The notes beneath the pieces are model-generated. The model saw nothing but the letters and a program-made list of their open reading frames with translations. It was not told the origin of the DNA and did no database searches. A DNA stretch of 64,000 bases, taken from contig NZ_PZJP01000006.1 of NCBI RefSeq assembly GCF_003206645.1, positions 109,653 through 173,652 on the forward strand. The letters are read 5' to 3'. The DNA comes from Salinicola aestuarinus (GTDB lineage: Bacteria > Pseudomonadota > Gammaproteobacteria > Pseudomonadales > Halomonadaceae). Below, piece by piece: positions 16,835-28,449 of this stretch (its first letter is position 1; each line of letters starts with the position of its first letter). A program made the translations under genes and the position numbers.

Positions 16835-17956
16835 CTAGTTCAGTGCGACACTCGCGTAGGTGGGTTCACCATGGGCGTGGTCCAGCGCGACACTGGCGCT
16901 ACTGATATCCAGCAGCGAGTCCGGACGAAGCCCGGGGTCTACGAGTGGCGCCAGGCGCTGGAAGCGAATCGATTCACTCCGATCTTCGCGCGGCGGCGTC
17001 CCGAAGGTCTCGCGATAGCACTTGGAGAAGTGCGGCGTGGAGACGAACCCGCAAGCCGAGGCGATCTCGATAATCGGTAGCGAGGTCTGCTTGAGCAGCT
17101 GGCGCGCGCGGGTGAGACGCAGCTTGAGGTAGTAGCGCGACGGCGAGCCGTGGAGATGGCGCTGAAAGAGTCGCTCGAGCTGGCGCCGGGAGACGCCGAC
17201 GTAGCTTGCCAGCGCATCGAGTTCGATCGGCTCTTCGATGTTGGCTTCCATCAGCGCCACGATTTCGAGCAGCTTGGGCTGAGTGGTGCCGAGCATGTGC
17301 CTTAACGGCACGCGCTGCTGATCCTCCTCACCGCGAACGCGCTCGCAGATAAACATCTCCGAGATGGCGGCCGATAGCTCTCGGCCATGATCCCGGCTGA
17401 TCAGGTTGAGCATCATGTCGAGCGGCGCCGTACCGCCCGATGCCGTGAAGCGGTCACGATCGATGGAAAAGAGACGGGTACTCCAGGCCGCGCGCGGGTA
17501 GGCTTCCTGCATCGCGGCAAGGCACTCCCAGTGAATGCTCGCTTCGTAGCCGTCGAGCAGGCCGGCTTGCGCAAGCGCCCAGCTACCCGTGCACACGGAG
17601 CCGATACGCCGTACACGGCGGGACCGGCTCTGCAGCCAGGTGACCAGCGACGGTGTCGCCGAGCGCAACGGGGCGACGCCACCACAGACGACCAGCCAGT
17701 CGAGCTGAAGTGCCGAGTGCGCACTGGCATCCGGGGTGATCTGCATGCCGTCGCTGGCACGCACGGGCGACCCGTCGAGCGTCAGCACGAACCACCGATA
17801 GAGTTCGCGGCCGGCGAGCTGATTGGCCATGCGTAGCGGCTCGATGGTCGACGCCAGCGAAATCAGCGTGAAGTCATCAAGCAGCAGAAAGCCGAGAGTC
17901 TGCGGGGCAGCGGCGTCGCCGTGGTGAACGACGCTCGAGGCGGGCGGGTATGCCAT
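16835..17956 (-). CDS. gbdR: GbdR-type AraC/GlxA regulator of betaine and dimethylglycine catabolism
   Basis: A 373-residue regulator with an N-terminal DJ-1/PfpI-like (GATase1) domain at residues 12-190 (TLGFLLLDDFTLISLASTIE, RRIGSVCTGSWALAQAGLLD). A C-terminal AraC DNA-binding domain spans about 250-345 (YVGVSRRQLERLFQRHL, IEIASACGFVSTPHFSKCYR). This is the GbdR/CdhR/SouR group. In Pseudomonas GbdR activates the dgc operon when betaine or dimethylglycine is present. It lies about 4 kb upstream of that operon, which supports the assignment, although a paralogue such as SouR is possible. ATG at 17956 follows GGAGGA at good spacing; an upstream ATG at 17989 is less likely. Confidence 0.78.
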   Translation of the reverse strand: MAYPPASSVVHHGDAAAPQTLGFLLLDDFTLISLASTIEPLRMANQLAGRELYRWFVLTLDGSPVRASDGMQITPDASAHSALQLDWLVVCGGVAPLRSATPSLVTWLQSRSRRVRRIGSVCTGSWALAQAGLLDGYEASIHWECLAAMQEAYPRAAWSTRLFSIDRDRFTASGGTAPLDMMLNLISRDHGRELSAAISEMFICERVRGEEDQQRVPLRHMLGTTQPKLLEIVALMEANIEEPIELDALASYVGVSRRQLERLFQRHLHGSPSRYYLKLRLTRARQLLKQTSLPIIEIASACGFVSTPHFSKCYRETFGTPPREDRSESIRFQRLAPLVDPGLRPDSLLDISSASVALDHAHGEPTYASVALN

Positions 17957-18257
17957 GTCTAGTTCCTCCAAGGATAGGTCAGTGGTCATTGTTATTAGTT
18001 ATTGTCTTGCGTTTCCCTGGTCCCGATTCGCCTTGTCAGCGACCCTTTATGCGGCCTGCCCTGGCATTCACCGGGAGCCGTCGTCGTGCGCCATTCGACG
18101 GCCCGTTCCGATCGGTATCGGCTCAATTTCGACTCTAATCTTGGCGATCTTCCTACGCATGCGTTTTTATCTCATTGCGACATTCGTATCGGTATTGAGC
18201 AATTGAGCGTCGCTTTTGGAACAGTATAGGCTTCAAAGGCATAGGTTTATGACACTT
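17957..18257. other. Intergenic leader of the GbdR-type gene
   Basis: A 300-bp, comparatively AT-rich gap holding the promoter side of the AraC regulator and the 3' flank of the DUF2254 gene. No open frame with protein character and no clear operator was recognised. Confidence 0.4.
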
Positions 18258-19502
18258 TCAGGCGTCTAGCCACTGTCGAACCCGTTGCCTGTCCGCCTCC
18301 AGCACCAGCCCGTGATCGAAACGCTCGACCACCTCGTGCATGTAGTGACGGGCGAGACGTCGCCCGTTGTCGTCGCCCACGGCGGCAAGCGATATCAACG
18401 CCTTCTGTAGACGGATGCCGATCTCGACGGTAGCGGCGCCGTCGCGTCCCACCGGCGTAAAGAAGTCATCGAAGATATCCTCGGAGCGCAGCGGGTCGAC
18501 ATAAACGTGGGCAGCGGGTTGCTCGACCTCATCGATACCGTCGGCCGCGTGGCGCAGCCAAGGGGTCAGCACGCGGACGCTGCAGCCAATGACGTCGATC
18601 GCCGTACCGGGGTCGTTGATCCCTGGCGATAGTGCCTTCGAGGCGACCTCGGCCAGCACGATGATGCCGAAGCGCGGATCCTGCTCATAGCGCCGCGACG
18701 GGCCAACCGTGAACGCCGCGGCGATCGTCCTTGCGCGCTCCTCGTCATGGGGAGCGCTCAGGGCCAGAACGGTCTGCTCGTCGACATACTTACCCGGCAG
18801 CACACGCACGAAGATCGCCTTGTCACTATCGCTTGCCAGGGTGTCGAGACGTTTCATGTCGATGTGCTGGACGTAGCCGATCTTGCCCCCTCGAACCGGC
18901 TGAAGCCCCGGCGCCAGGGACGGCGGTGTCGCCTGTCCCCCGAGATAGGGGTTGTCGATCCGATTCTGGAAGGCATCGCTGGCTGCCTTCTCCACCTTGC
19001 CAATGGTGTCCCTCACCCGCCCCAGCCGGGTGAGATACCCCGCCCACTTGATCAGTTGGTAGACCACCAGCACGATGACGATCAGCGTGGCCCCGAACAG
19101 CAGCGTGCGACCGTCCGCGTCATAGATGCCCGCCGCCAACGCCACGATCCCGACCAGACTGAAGAGAAAAGCCCCGATGAAAGTTGCCAGCGTGTTCTGG
19201 GTGACGCGATCCTCGATCAGCAACAGCGTTGCCCGCGGGCTCACGTTGCTGGTCGCCGAGCCGTAGGCGGTCACCATGGCGCTGAGCGAAAAGGTCGTCA
19301 CCGCCAGCATGCTCGAGCCGATGATATTGAGAATGTCGTCGACGGCAGTTGAGCCGACTTTCAAGATCGAAGGCACATCCAGCCACGGCGTGGCGAGCCA
19401 GGCCACCAGTGCCGTCACTACCCCGCCCAGCGAGTAGATCGTGGCGCGATACCATAGCGACCGGCGCAGCCGGTGCCATATCCACTGAAGTCTTCCAATC
19501 AT
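18258..19502 (-). CDS. DUF2254 integral membrane protein
   Basis: A 414-residue protein matching the DUF2254 pattern. Four N-terminal membrane segments are visible (IYSLGGVVTALVAWLATPWL, IIGSSMLAVTTFSLSAMV, FIGAFLFSLVGIVALAAGIY, FGATLIVIVLVVYQLIKWAG). A large soluble C-terminal domain follows (GKIGYVQHIDMKRLDTLA, EVASKALSPGINDPGTAIDV). Function is unknown in the family. The 'LSPGINDPGTA' stretch is its most conserved part. ATG at 19502 has AAGGAAG upstream; ATG at 19526 is the alternative. It diverges from the topoisomerase gene. Confidence 0.82.
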   Translation of the reverse strand: MIGRLQWIWHRLRRSLWYRATIYSLGGVVTALVAWLATPWLDVPSILKVGSTAVDDILNIIGSSMLAVTTFSLSAMVTAYGSATSNVSPRATLLLIEDRVTQNTLATFIGAFLFSLVGIVALAAGIYDADGRTLLFGATLIVIVLVVYQLIKWAGYLTRLGRVRDTIGKVEKAASDAFQNRIDNPYLGGQATPPSLAPGLQPVRGGKIGYVQHIDMKRLDTLASDSDKAIFVRVLPGKYVDEQTVLALSAPHDEERARTIAAAFTVGPSRRYEQDPRFGIIVLAEVASKALSPGINDPGTAIDVIGCSVRVLTPWLRHAADGIDEVEQPAAHVYVDPLRSEDIFDDFFTPVGRDGAATVEIGIRLQKALISLAAVGDDNGRRLARHYMHEVVERFDHGLVLEADRQRVRQWLDA

Positions 19503-19679
19503 CGTTTTCTTCCTTGAAACCCTCATTTCGAGTCTATCCGAAACGGCGATTCTCGCTCGGTTATTGCGCCTCACCTCGACAACTCGGCATGGGCGGCGAC
19601 CTCGCCACTCATTGGGCGCGGGTGGACTATGCTGAGGCGGTTTCCCACCGCTTTCGGGCCAAGGCAAAAGGAGTTTGCC

Positions 19680-20687
19680 ATGACCAAGAATGCTCCCCGC
19701 GTGACGCGCAAGCGCTGCGGCAAGGGCTTTACCTATCGCGACGCCGACGGCAAGACGCTCAAGGACAAGGCGTGGCGGGACTGGATTGCCTCACTGGCGA
19801 TTCCGCCGGCCTGGCGAGATGTCGAGATCGTGCTCGACGAGCGCCACCACATTCACGCCACCGGCCGCGATTCGGCCGGGCGCAAGCAGTACGTCTACAA
19901 CGCCAAGTGGCGCGAGAAGCGCGAGGCGCTCAAGTTCGACCGCATCGTCGAATTCGCCGGGCGGCTCACACCGATGCGTCGCATCACCGGCCAGCACATG
20001 ACGCTAGACGGCCTGCCTCGGGAGAAGGTGCTCGCCTGTATGGTGCGGCTCATCGACAGCGCCTACTTTCGCCCCGGCAGCGAGCGCTATCGTCAGGAGA
20101 ACGAGTCCTACGGGCTGACGACCATGCGCTCCAAGCACCTCACCATCGACGGCGACGAGCTGATCTTCGACTACCAGGGCAAGAGCGGCCAGCACCAGCA
20201 TCGTGTGGTAGAGGACGAAAAGCTCGCCGAGGTCGTCGGTGAACTCGACGAGGTGCCGGGGTACGAAATCTTCAAGTACTTCGACGACGACGGCAACAAG
20301 GTCCGCGTCGATAGTCACGACCTCAATGACTACATTCATGAAGTGATGGGCGAGCGCTTCAGCGCCAAGGACTTTCGGACCTGGGCCGGCACGTCGCTGG
20401 CAGCACTGGCACTCGAGGAGCTGGGGGTCGGCGACGACGAGACGGTCAGCGAAAAGAACGTGCGCCAGGCGGTCGAACACGTGGCGCGGAAACTCGGCAA
20501 CACGCCGAGCATTGCCAGGGCGAGCTATATCGATCCCCGCGTGGTGGAGAGCTATCTCGACGGCCGCACCCTCGAGCACTTTCGCAAGCTGGTCGAGAGC
20601 GAGATCGACAACGACGAGGATCTGACCAGCCCCGACGAGCGTGCCATTCTCGGGCTGCTGCTGGCCAAACTCGACAAGCGACGCTGA
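19680..20687 (+). CDS. DNA topoisomerase IB
   Basis: A 335-residue poxvirus-like type IB topoisomerase, which relaxes supercoils through a 3'-phosphotyrosyl intermediate. Visible landmarks are the N-terminal GKGFTYRDADG and IPPAWRDVEI, the IHATGRDSAGRKQYVYN strand-contact region, YGLTTMRSKHL, FRTWAGTSLAA, and the likely active-site Tyr in ARASYIDPRVV near residue 285. ATG at 19680 follows AAAAGGAG. The length is normal for bacterial members. It is not obviously in an operon. Confidence 0.92.
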   Translation: MTKNAPRVTRKRCGKGFTYRDADGKTLKDKAWRDWIASLAIPPAWRDVEIVLDERHHIHATGRDSAGRKQYVYNAKWREKREALKFDRIVEFAGRLTPMRRITGQHMTLDGLPREKVLACMVRLIDSAYFRPGSERYRQENESYGLTTMRSKHLTIDGDELIFDYQGKSGQHQHRVVEDEKLAEVVGELDEVPGYEIFKYFDDDGNKVRVDSHDLNDYIHEVMGERFSAKDFRTWAGTSLAALALEELGVGDDETVSEKNVRQAVEHVARKLGNTPSIARASYIDPRVVESYLDGRTLEHFRKLVESEIDNDEDLTSPDERAILGLLLAKLDKRR

Positions 20688-20892
20688 CGCGATGCTCGAC
20701 AATCGCCAGGATGGCCCCGCGGGTGACCCCAGTTAATCGACGCCACCCCTATCGTGGTGCTACAACGAGCCGTCTTCGCCCAGCCCCGCACCGGCCGGCT
20801 TGCGATCGTGGGGCGTCCTGATCCCGGACGGGCGAGCGCCCGGTCCCCGAGATTCAACGCACCCCGTCCTCATCAACAAGGAGAGCCTTACC

Positions 20893-21960
20893 ATGTCTAC
20901 CGCGCCCGAGCGCGACACGCTCGTCTACATTGCCAACGCCAGTGACGGCACCATCGGCCGCTACCGTCTCGATCGCCAGACGGAAACGCTAGAGTCGCTG
21001 GGCACTACCGACGCCGGCAAGAACGTGATGCCTCTGGCGGTCAGCCCCGACCAGCGTTATCTCTACGCCGCGGTTCGCAGTGAGCCACTCCGCGTGCTGA
21101 GCTATCGAATCGACGCCGACAGCGGCGACCTCGCGCCCATCGGCAGCGGCTCGCTCTCGGGCAGCATGGCCTATATCGCCGTCGATCGCAGCGGTCGCTA
21201 TCTGCTCGCGGCCTCCTACGGTGACAGCTGCGTCAGTGTCAGCCCCATCGACGAGCACGGGGTGGCGGGCGACGCCATTCAGACCGAAAAGACCGGTGCC
21301 AACGCCCACGCCATTCAAGCCTCTCCGGACAATCGCCACGTCATCGCCACCAGTCTGGGCGAAGACCATCTGAGCCAGTTTCACTTCGATGGCACGCTGA
21401 CCGCCAACACGCCGGCGCGAGTCGACACCGACGCGCAGCAGGGCCCGCGACACTTCGTCTTTTCCCCGTGCGGGCGCTTCGTTTACGTCCTCGGCGAATT
21501 CACCGCGGACGTGACCACCTTCGCTTTTGACGCCGAGAGCGGCGAACTCACCCGCCTCAGCGTCTGCCACGGGTTACCGGAGAACGCTGGCCTCGAGCGC
21601 GGCATGCGCCAGCAGGAGATTCCCGAAGGGGACGAGACCCGCCGCGTGTGGGCTGCGGACCTTCATCTGACGCCGGACGGCCGCTACCTCTACCTTTCCG
21701 AGCGAACCAGCAGCACGCTGAGCCGACTCCATGTCGACCCCAACACCGGTGAGGCGCGCTTCGTCGCCAGCCAGCCGACGGTCGAGCGCCCGCGGGGCTT
21801 CGAGATCGACCCTCTGGGTGGCTATCTGATCGCGGTCGGCGAGCTGAGCGACCGGGCCGCGCTCTACCGCATCGATTCCGCCGACGGCGCGCTCGAGCAC
21901 GTCAGCGACGCCCCGGTCGGCAATCAGGCCAACTGGGTCGAGATCGTCACCTTCGACTGA
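20893..21960 (+). CDS. Lactonase family protein (6-phosphogluconolactonase-like beta-propeller)
   Basis: A 355-residue protein of the seven-bladed lactonase family (PF10282). It has repeating blade motifs such as VSPDQRYLYAAVRSEPLRVL, VDRSGRYLLAASYGDSCVSV, FSPCGRFVYVLGEFTADV and LTPDGRYLYLSER. It may hydrolyse 6-phosphogluconolactone (Pgl type) or another sugar lactone; no pentose-phosphate gene is adjacent to decide. ATG at 20893 has AAGGAGAG 8 nt upstream. There is no signal peptide, so it is cytoplasmic. Confidence 0.85.
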   Translation: MSTAPERDTLVYIANASDGTIGRYRLDRQTETLESLGTTDAGKNVMPLAVSPDQRYLYAAVRSEPLRVLSYRIDADSGDLAPIGSGSLSGSMAYIAVDRSGRYLLAASYGDSCVSVSPIDEHGVAGDAIQTEKTGANAHAIQASPDNRHVIATSLGEDHLSQFHFDGTLTANTPARVDTDAQQGPRHFVFSPCGRFVYVLGEFTADVTTFAFDAESGELTRLSVCHGLPENAGLERGMRQQEIPEGDETRRVWAADLHLTPDGRYLYLSERTSSTLSRLHVDPNTGEARFVASQPTVERPRGFEIDPLGGYLIAVGELSDRAALYRIDSADGALEHVSDAPVGNQANWVEIVTFD

Positions 21961-21987
21961 GCGCCGCTCCGGCGCCACGGACAGCGG

Positions 21988-22007
21988 CCGGCGCGTGAAT
22001 GCGCCGG
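21988..22007. terminator. Possible terminator hairpin after the lactonase gene
   Basis: CCGGCGC, a 6-nt loop and GCGCCGG form a 7-bp GC-rich stem 28 bp after the stop. No T-run follows, so it may be a weak terminator or just a stable hairpin. Confidence 0.35.
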
Positions 22008-22021
22008 TCATCCGCCGCTGA

Positions 22022-24409
<2,388 letters not shown>

Positions 24410-24503
24410 TCCGCGGCCGGCCGGCCCGCCATGACGGGCCGGTCGGTTGAGATGACGTCCTGACGCCGCTGCCGACACACGCTGTTGGTGACCGGCAAAA
24501 CAG

Positions 24504-24536
24504 AAACGGGCCCGCACCAATGGTGCGGGCCCGTTT
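24504..24536. terminator. Strong bidirectional terminator between icd and cstA
   Basis: A perfect 15-bp stem (AAACGGGCCCGCACC with its complement) has a 3-nt loop. It has As on the left and Ts on the right, so it can work as an intrinsic terminator in both directions. It sits between the convergent icd and cstA genes. Confidence 0.9.
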
Positions 24537-24556
24537 GCGTTGGGCGACCAGTCGGT

Positions 24557-26029
24557 TCAGCTCGCGGCGAGCGTTTCCACCGGCCGGCCGTTGCGGAACT
24601 CGGGCACTTCCGGCTCGTCGACAGCGAAAATTCCGCCGCTGAGACGCCGCACCCGTTTCATGAACAGCGCGATGCAGATCAGCGTACCGATGGCGGCAGC
24701 CACGTAGCTCATCTGCAGCGAGAGACCGAAACCGATGGGCGCGTAGGCCAGATAGGTAAAGGTCGCCATGGTCATGAACACCGCCGGGATCGAGGTGATC
24801 AGATGCGGCTTGCGTGCCAGCACCAGATACATCGTCGCCACCCACAGTGCAATCACCGCCGTGGTCTGGTTGGCCCAGGAGAAGTAGCGCCACAGCAGCG
24901 TGAAATCCATGTGGGTCAGTGCGTAGGAGACCACGAACAGCGGGGCCGCGATCATGAGACGGCGCACGATCGGCCGCTGATCGATCTTCAGGTAGTCGGC
25001 GATGATCATGCGCGCGCTGCGAAACGCCGTGTCGCCGGAGGTGATCGGCAGCACGATGACCCCGAGGATCGCCAGGGTTCCGCCAATCGCACCGAGCATA
25101 TGCGTGGAGACTTCGCTGACGACGGCCGCCGGGCCGCCCGCGGCGAGCACGCTGGAGAGCGACTGCTCACCGTGGAAGAGGCTCATCGCCGCCGCGGCCC
25201 AGATCATCGCGATCACGCCTTCGGTAATCATCATGCCGTAGAAGATTCTGCGCCCACTGCCTTCGTTTTCCGTCGTCCGCGAGATGATCGGCGTCTGCGT
25301 CGCGTGAAAGCCCGAGAGCGCCCCGCAGGAGATGGTCAGGAACAGCAGCGGGAAAATTGGCGCGCCTTCCGGATGCATGTTCTGGAAAGAGAGCTCGGGA
25401 ATCGGCGCGCCGGTAAAGAGCATGCCCAGCCCGATACCCAGCGCGCTGAACAGCAGTAGCGCCCCGAAGTAGGGGTAGATACGCCCGATGACCTTGTCGA
25501 TCGGCAGCAGCGTCGCGATCAGGTAGTAGGCGAAGATCACCAGAGTCACCAGCGTGAGCGACAGCGGCGTCATGTTGGAGAGCAGCGTGGCCGGCGACGT
25601 GACGAACACCGTGCCCACCAGCAGCAGCAGCAGAATCGCGAAGCCATTGACCACGTGCTTCATGGCCTTGCCCAGGAACTTGCCCGCCAGCTGCGGCAGA
25701 TGGGCACCGTGGTTGCGAATCGAGATCATCCCGGTGAGATAGTCGTGAACCGCACCGGCGAAGATACAGCCGATGACGATCCAGACAAACGCTACCGGTC
25801 CGTAGAGCGCGCCCAGAATCGGGCCGAAGATCGGGCCGACGCCGGCAATGTTGAGAAGCTGGATGAGCGAATTGCGCGTCGGCTTCATCGGCACGTAGTC
25901 GATGTCGTCGCGCATGGTGAAGGCTGGCGTCTGTCGCTTGCGGTCGGCGACGAACACCCTCTCCACGAACTTGCCATACGTGAAATATCCCGCTATTAGC
26001 AGCAGGATCGATGCGATGAATGTGATCAT
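24557..26029 (-). CDS. cstA: Carbon starvation CstA-family transporter
   Basis: A 490-residue polytopic membrane protein of the CstA/BtsT family, whose members take up pyruvate or peptides. Family signatures are FGPILGALYGPVAFVWIVIG, IFAGAVHDYLTGMISIR, SCGALSGFHATQTPIISRT and LPITSGDTAFRSARMI. It is shorter than E. coli CstA (about 700 residues) because the long C-terminal part is absent, matching the compact CstA subgroup. ATG at 26029 fits the first membrane segment. The substrate cannot be decided from sequence. Confidence 0.88.
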   Translation of the reverse strand: MITFIASILLLIAGYFTYGKFVERVFVADRKRQTPAFTMRDDIDYVPMKPTRNSLIQLLNIAGVGPIFGPILGALYGPVAFVWIVIGCIFAGAVHDYLTGMISIRNHGAHLPQLAGKFLGKAMKHVVNGFAILLLLLVGTVFVTSPATLLSNMTPLSLTLVTLVIFAYYLIATLLPIDKVIGRIYPYFGALLLFSALGIGLGMLFTGAPIPELSFQNMHPEGAPIFPLLFLTISCGALSGFHATQTPIISRTTENEGSGRRIFYGMMITEGVIAMIWAAAAMSLFHGEQSLSSVLAAGGPAAVVSEVSTHMLGAIGGTLAILGVIVLPITSGDTAFRSARMIIADYLKIDQRPIVRRLMIAAPLFVVSYALTHMDFTLLWRYFSWANQTTAVIALWVATMYLVLARKPHLITSIPAVFMTMATFTYLAYAPIGFGLSLQMSYVAAAIGTLICIALFMKRVRRLSGGIFAVDEPEVPEFRNGRPVETLAAS

Positions 26030-26265
26030 GTCAGGCCCCTGAGGAGAGATGACGCCTTGTGAGCGTCTGCCGGGAACGTCATTAGGCCGTTAACGGCCTC
26101 AGACCGGTCGTGGACAAATTTACGGAAATGCCTCAGCGGCAACAGTTAGACTTTAGTGGCGTTTCGGCGCTGTTTGGCCCCTCGCGGCCCGGGTTCAATC
26201 CCTTTGGCTTGCGCCCAACGTGCAGTGACCCCATATCTGAAGCATCGCCACCAGGGAGACGGATC

Positions 26266-26535
26266 ATGGCCAGCGGCTGGGCAAAAGATGGCGCGGTACA
26301 GGATCAGATCGACAGCACCGTGGAAGATGGCATCCGCGAAGCCCGCGAACGCCTCTACCACCACGGACCGAGCCTGGAGGCGTGCGAGGAGTGCGAGGCG
26401 CCGATCCCCGAGGCGCGACGAGAAGCCGTTCCCGGTGTGAGGCTTTGCATCGAGTGTCAGGCGGCGGCGGATAAGCGCCAGACACATGCCAGCGGCTACA
26501 ATCGCCGCGCGAGCAAGGACAGCCAGCTGCGCTGA
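26266..26535 (+). CDS. DksA/TraR C4-type zinc-finger protein
   Basis: An 89-residue protein like YbiI. A helical N terminus (EDGIREARERLYHHGPSLEA) leads into a C4 zinc finger, CEECEAPIPEARREAVPG then RLCIECQ, with four Cys ligands as CxxC-x17-CxxC. It lacks the long coiled coil that lets DksA enter the RNA polymerase secondary channel, so it is probably a small relative. ATG at 26266 follows GGGAGACGG. The upstream open frame is judged non-coding. Confidence 0.85.
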   Translation: MASGWAKDGAVQDQIDSTVEDGIREARERLYHHGPSLEACEECEAPIPEARREAVPGVRLCIECQAAADKRQTHASGYNRRASKDSQLR

Positions 26536-27020
26536 ACGGCTGACATGCCTGCCTACCCACCGCTCAGGGCGACACCCTGGGCCCTCTGCCTGCCGTCTCC
26601 AGCCCGCGTGCGGACGCGGCGCCGGGACGCCCGTCGAACGAATTAGAGACATTTAACCTTGCTTAATCCAGGTTAAAAAACGCCAAAGTCGATTAACCTG
26701 CACGCCACCTCGCCGATAACCCATAAGTCTTCGGTAAATCGAGATATGGGTCACTCGTCTGCGAGGATACTCTGCCGAAAGGCAAGATTTGGGTTGCTCC
26801 CTGCGACCGCCTGACTCGGCCTGGATGGTGGCGCTTGCGCTCTCAACCCGAACGAGTCTTTTTTTTTCCGGCACGCCTAGAGCATTCGCTGTAGCGTGCC
26901 ATCCCGAGCGCCGCTCGCGGCGCATTGCGCGTGCGACGGTATCTCGTGGACCGTGCAAGGGCTGCCGACTCAAAGGACGCCCCAGCACTTGGCTCAGGTC
27001 GTCTAGCACGTTGACCCGAT
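26536..27020. other. Intergenic, no confident gene
   Basis: About 480 bp. AT-rich 26646-26700 carries two TTAACC boxes in direct and near-inverted arrangement (TTTAACCTTGCTTAA, GGTTAAAAAACG, GATTAACCTG), possibly a regulator site. A T9 run lies at about 26860-26868. A 123-codon minus-strand frame (26653-27024) shows no recognisable family and is not called. Confidence 0.4.
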
Positions 27021-27671
27021 TCAACGCGCGATTCGGCTCACCGCCTCTTCGACGGCGACCTCCCCATCCGTGAGCTCCATGATTTCTCGGCAGATCGCCG
27101 GACGCTGGAGCAGCGACGCCAGAACCCGGGCGACGCTGTCGCGCGCAACGGCGCCGTAGGGTAGCGCCGACCCCAGCGCGATACGCCCCTCCCCTGCCGT
27201 GTCGAGAAGCTTGCCGGGCCGCAGGATGACCCAGTCGAGGTCGGAACTGGCGACGGCGACGTCCGCACGCTTTTTCTCCGTCATGTAATGTTCGAAGCCC
27301 GCTTTGGGCTCACCACCGCGGCCCGCCTCAGGAAAAGCCGAGACCAGATAGAGCCGAGCAACGCCCACCGCGCGCGCAGCGGCCACTGCCTTGATGGGCC
27401 CCTCGCCATCGATCGCCGTCGTCCGCTCGGCGCCGCTCCCCGCCGCGCCGGCCGAGAAGATGATCGCGTCGCAGCCGCTGGCTGCCTCGGCGAGTTCCGC
27501 CACCGACATCTCGATGAGGTCGCCGAGCACCGCCTGCCCCCCGGCCTTCTCGATCGCCTCCGCTTGCGACTTCCTGCGATGCAGCCCCACGACATCGTGC
27601 CCCTTGGCCGTCAGCATCGGTAGAAGTCGAGAGCCAATACCACCGGTGGCACCGATGAGTAGCGTTTTCAT
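27021..27671 (-). CDS. NAD(P)H-binding atypical SDR / NmrA-like protein
   Basis: A 216-residue Rossmann protein. The N-terminal LLIGATGGIGSRLLPML (GxxGxxG) binds the dinucleotide. It continues with GLHRRKSQAEAIEKAGGQAV, CDAIIFSAGA, LYLVSAFPEAGRG and WVILRPGKLLDTAGEG, the order seen in atypical SDRs of the NAD(P)-binding PF13460 group. No Tyr-x3-Lys catalytic pair is evident. The substrate is unknown. ATG at 27671 has GGGAGG upstream. It is a single gene. Confidence 0.82.
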   Translation of the reverse strand: MKTLLIGATGGIGSRLLPMLTAKGHDVVGLHRRKSQAEAIEKAGGQAVLGDLIEMSVAELAEAASGCDAIIFSAGAAGSGAERTTAIDGEGPIKAVAAARAVGVARLYLVSAFPEAGRGGEPKAGFEHYMTEKKRADVAVASSDLDWVILRPGKLLDTAGEGRIALGSALPYGAVARDSVARVLASLLQRPAICREIMELTDGEVAVEEAVSRIAR

Positions 27672-28032
27672 TGATTGACCTCCCTGTCTCGTCGACGCGC
27701 CAAACCACGCCGCTCATTGAATGGTGTCAAAAGTCGAGATTCTCGCCCCCTCGAATCGTCAGCGAAAACCAGTCTAGCCGTCTCTCGTTTCGCAAGCACG
27801 AGTGCCCTCAGCGCACCCGGCAGCGGCGCGTCGTTCATACCGACGCGGTGATTATCGAGTTGGTCCCGTGGGCGGCGGCGTTTGTCGCCGATCGACCGAC
27901 GCCCGCCGAGGAGAATCCAGTGATTCATGTCGGCTCTCTTGATCGTCGACGAGGCTTTTCGGTGATCTCATCGGCTCATGTAAAAGGCTCTTTTCGTCAG
28001 ACTTCACACAGTTAATGAGTGTAATTTCGGCT
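27672..28032. other. Intergenic, no confident gene
   Basis: A 114-codon plus-strand frame (27671-28015) has no protein-like pattern and is not called. The sequence is less GC-rich than its neighbours and leads into the 24-bp array that follows. Confidence 0.4.
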
Positions 28033-28175
28033 CCTGACATAAGTCCGTTTTTCTTCCCGATGCAATGCCATTCTCGCTTTCTGACACAAGCGCATTTCTG
28101 GCGCCTGACATGAGCAAATTGTCGACTCCTGACATCGGTTAACGTTCAGTGCCTGCCATGATCGATAAATCGATA
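28033..28175. repeat. Array of six imperfect 24-bp repeats (CCTGACAT core)
   Basis: The core CCTGACAT or a close variant starts at 28033, 28057 (degenerate), 28080, 28104, 28128 and 28152, a spacing of 23-24 bp throughout. On the minus strand each unit reads TGTCAGG followed by a variable, partly AT-rich stretch. The pattern resembles the multiple transposase-binding repeats at the ends of IS21/Tn7-like elements, but no transposase gene is near. It could also be an iterated regulator site. The units abut with no unique spacers, so it is not a CRISPR. Confidence 0.7.
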
Positions 28176-28352
28176 TCGCGTCGCGAATGTCGATCACGAC
28201 GTTTGCGGTCGGATACCTGGCGAGGGAGATTGCCCGGTATCTTTGGGCGATTCGAACGTCGAGATCAAACGAAAGTCTGACACCACTCCGTCTCCCTCAG
28301 ACATTGGTCTATACGCCATTGAGCCGCCTACGGGAAGCGACTAGGATCGCAA

Positions 28353-28370
28353 AATGTTGACGTTAACATT
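28353..28370. promoter_or_regulatory. LacI-type operator upstream of the ribitol-dehydrogenase-like gene
   Basis: AATGTTGACGTTAACATT is a near-perfect palindrome with the central CG typical of LacI-family operators. It ends 80 bp upstream of the SDR start. It shares the core TGTTGACGTYAACAT with the site at 29279-29296, and the LacI gene lies at the end of the same locus. Confidence 0.72.
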
Positions 28371-28449
28371 TCTGATGCGATCCCTGTCGCAGTCGGCTCG
28401 GACAATACCCTGAGCGATGTGACACCCAGCGTTCACAGGAGACGATGCA

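Noticed and set aside
26183..26203. GGGTTCAATCCC resembling a tRNA T-arm upstream of the DksA-type gene
   Set aside because: The flanking bases do not form a T stem or acceptor stem and no anticodon arm precedes it.
26653..27024. 123-codon minus-strand frame between the DksA-type and NAD(P)H-binding genes
   Set aside because: No start signal or recognisable domain; composition is irregular and Arg-rich as in non-coding GC-rich frames.
27671..28015. 114-codon plus-strand frame after the NAD(P)H-binding gene
   Set aside because: Starts inside the neighbour's ribosome-binding region and has no protein-like pattern.
28033..28175. CRISPR-like reading of the 24-bp array
   Set aside because: Units are imperfect and abut without unique spacers, and no cas gene is near.
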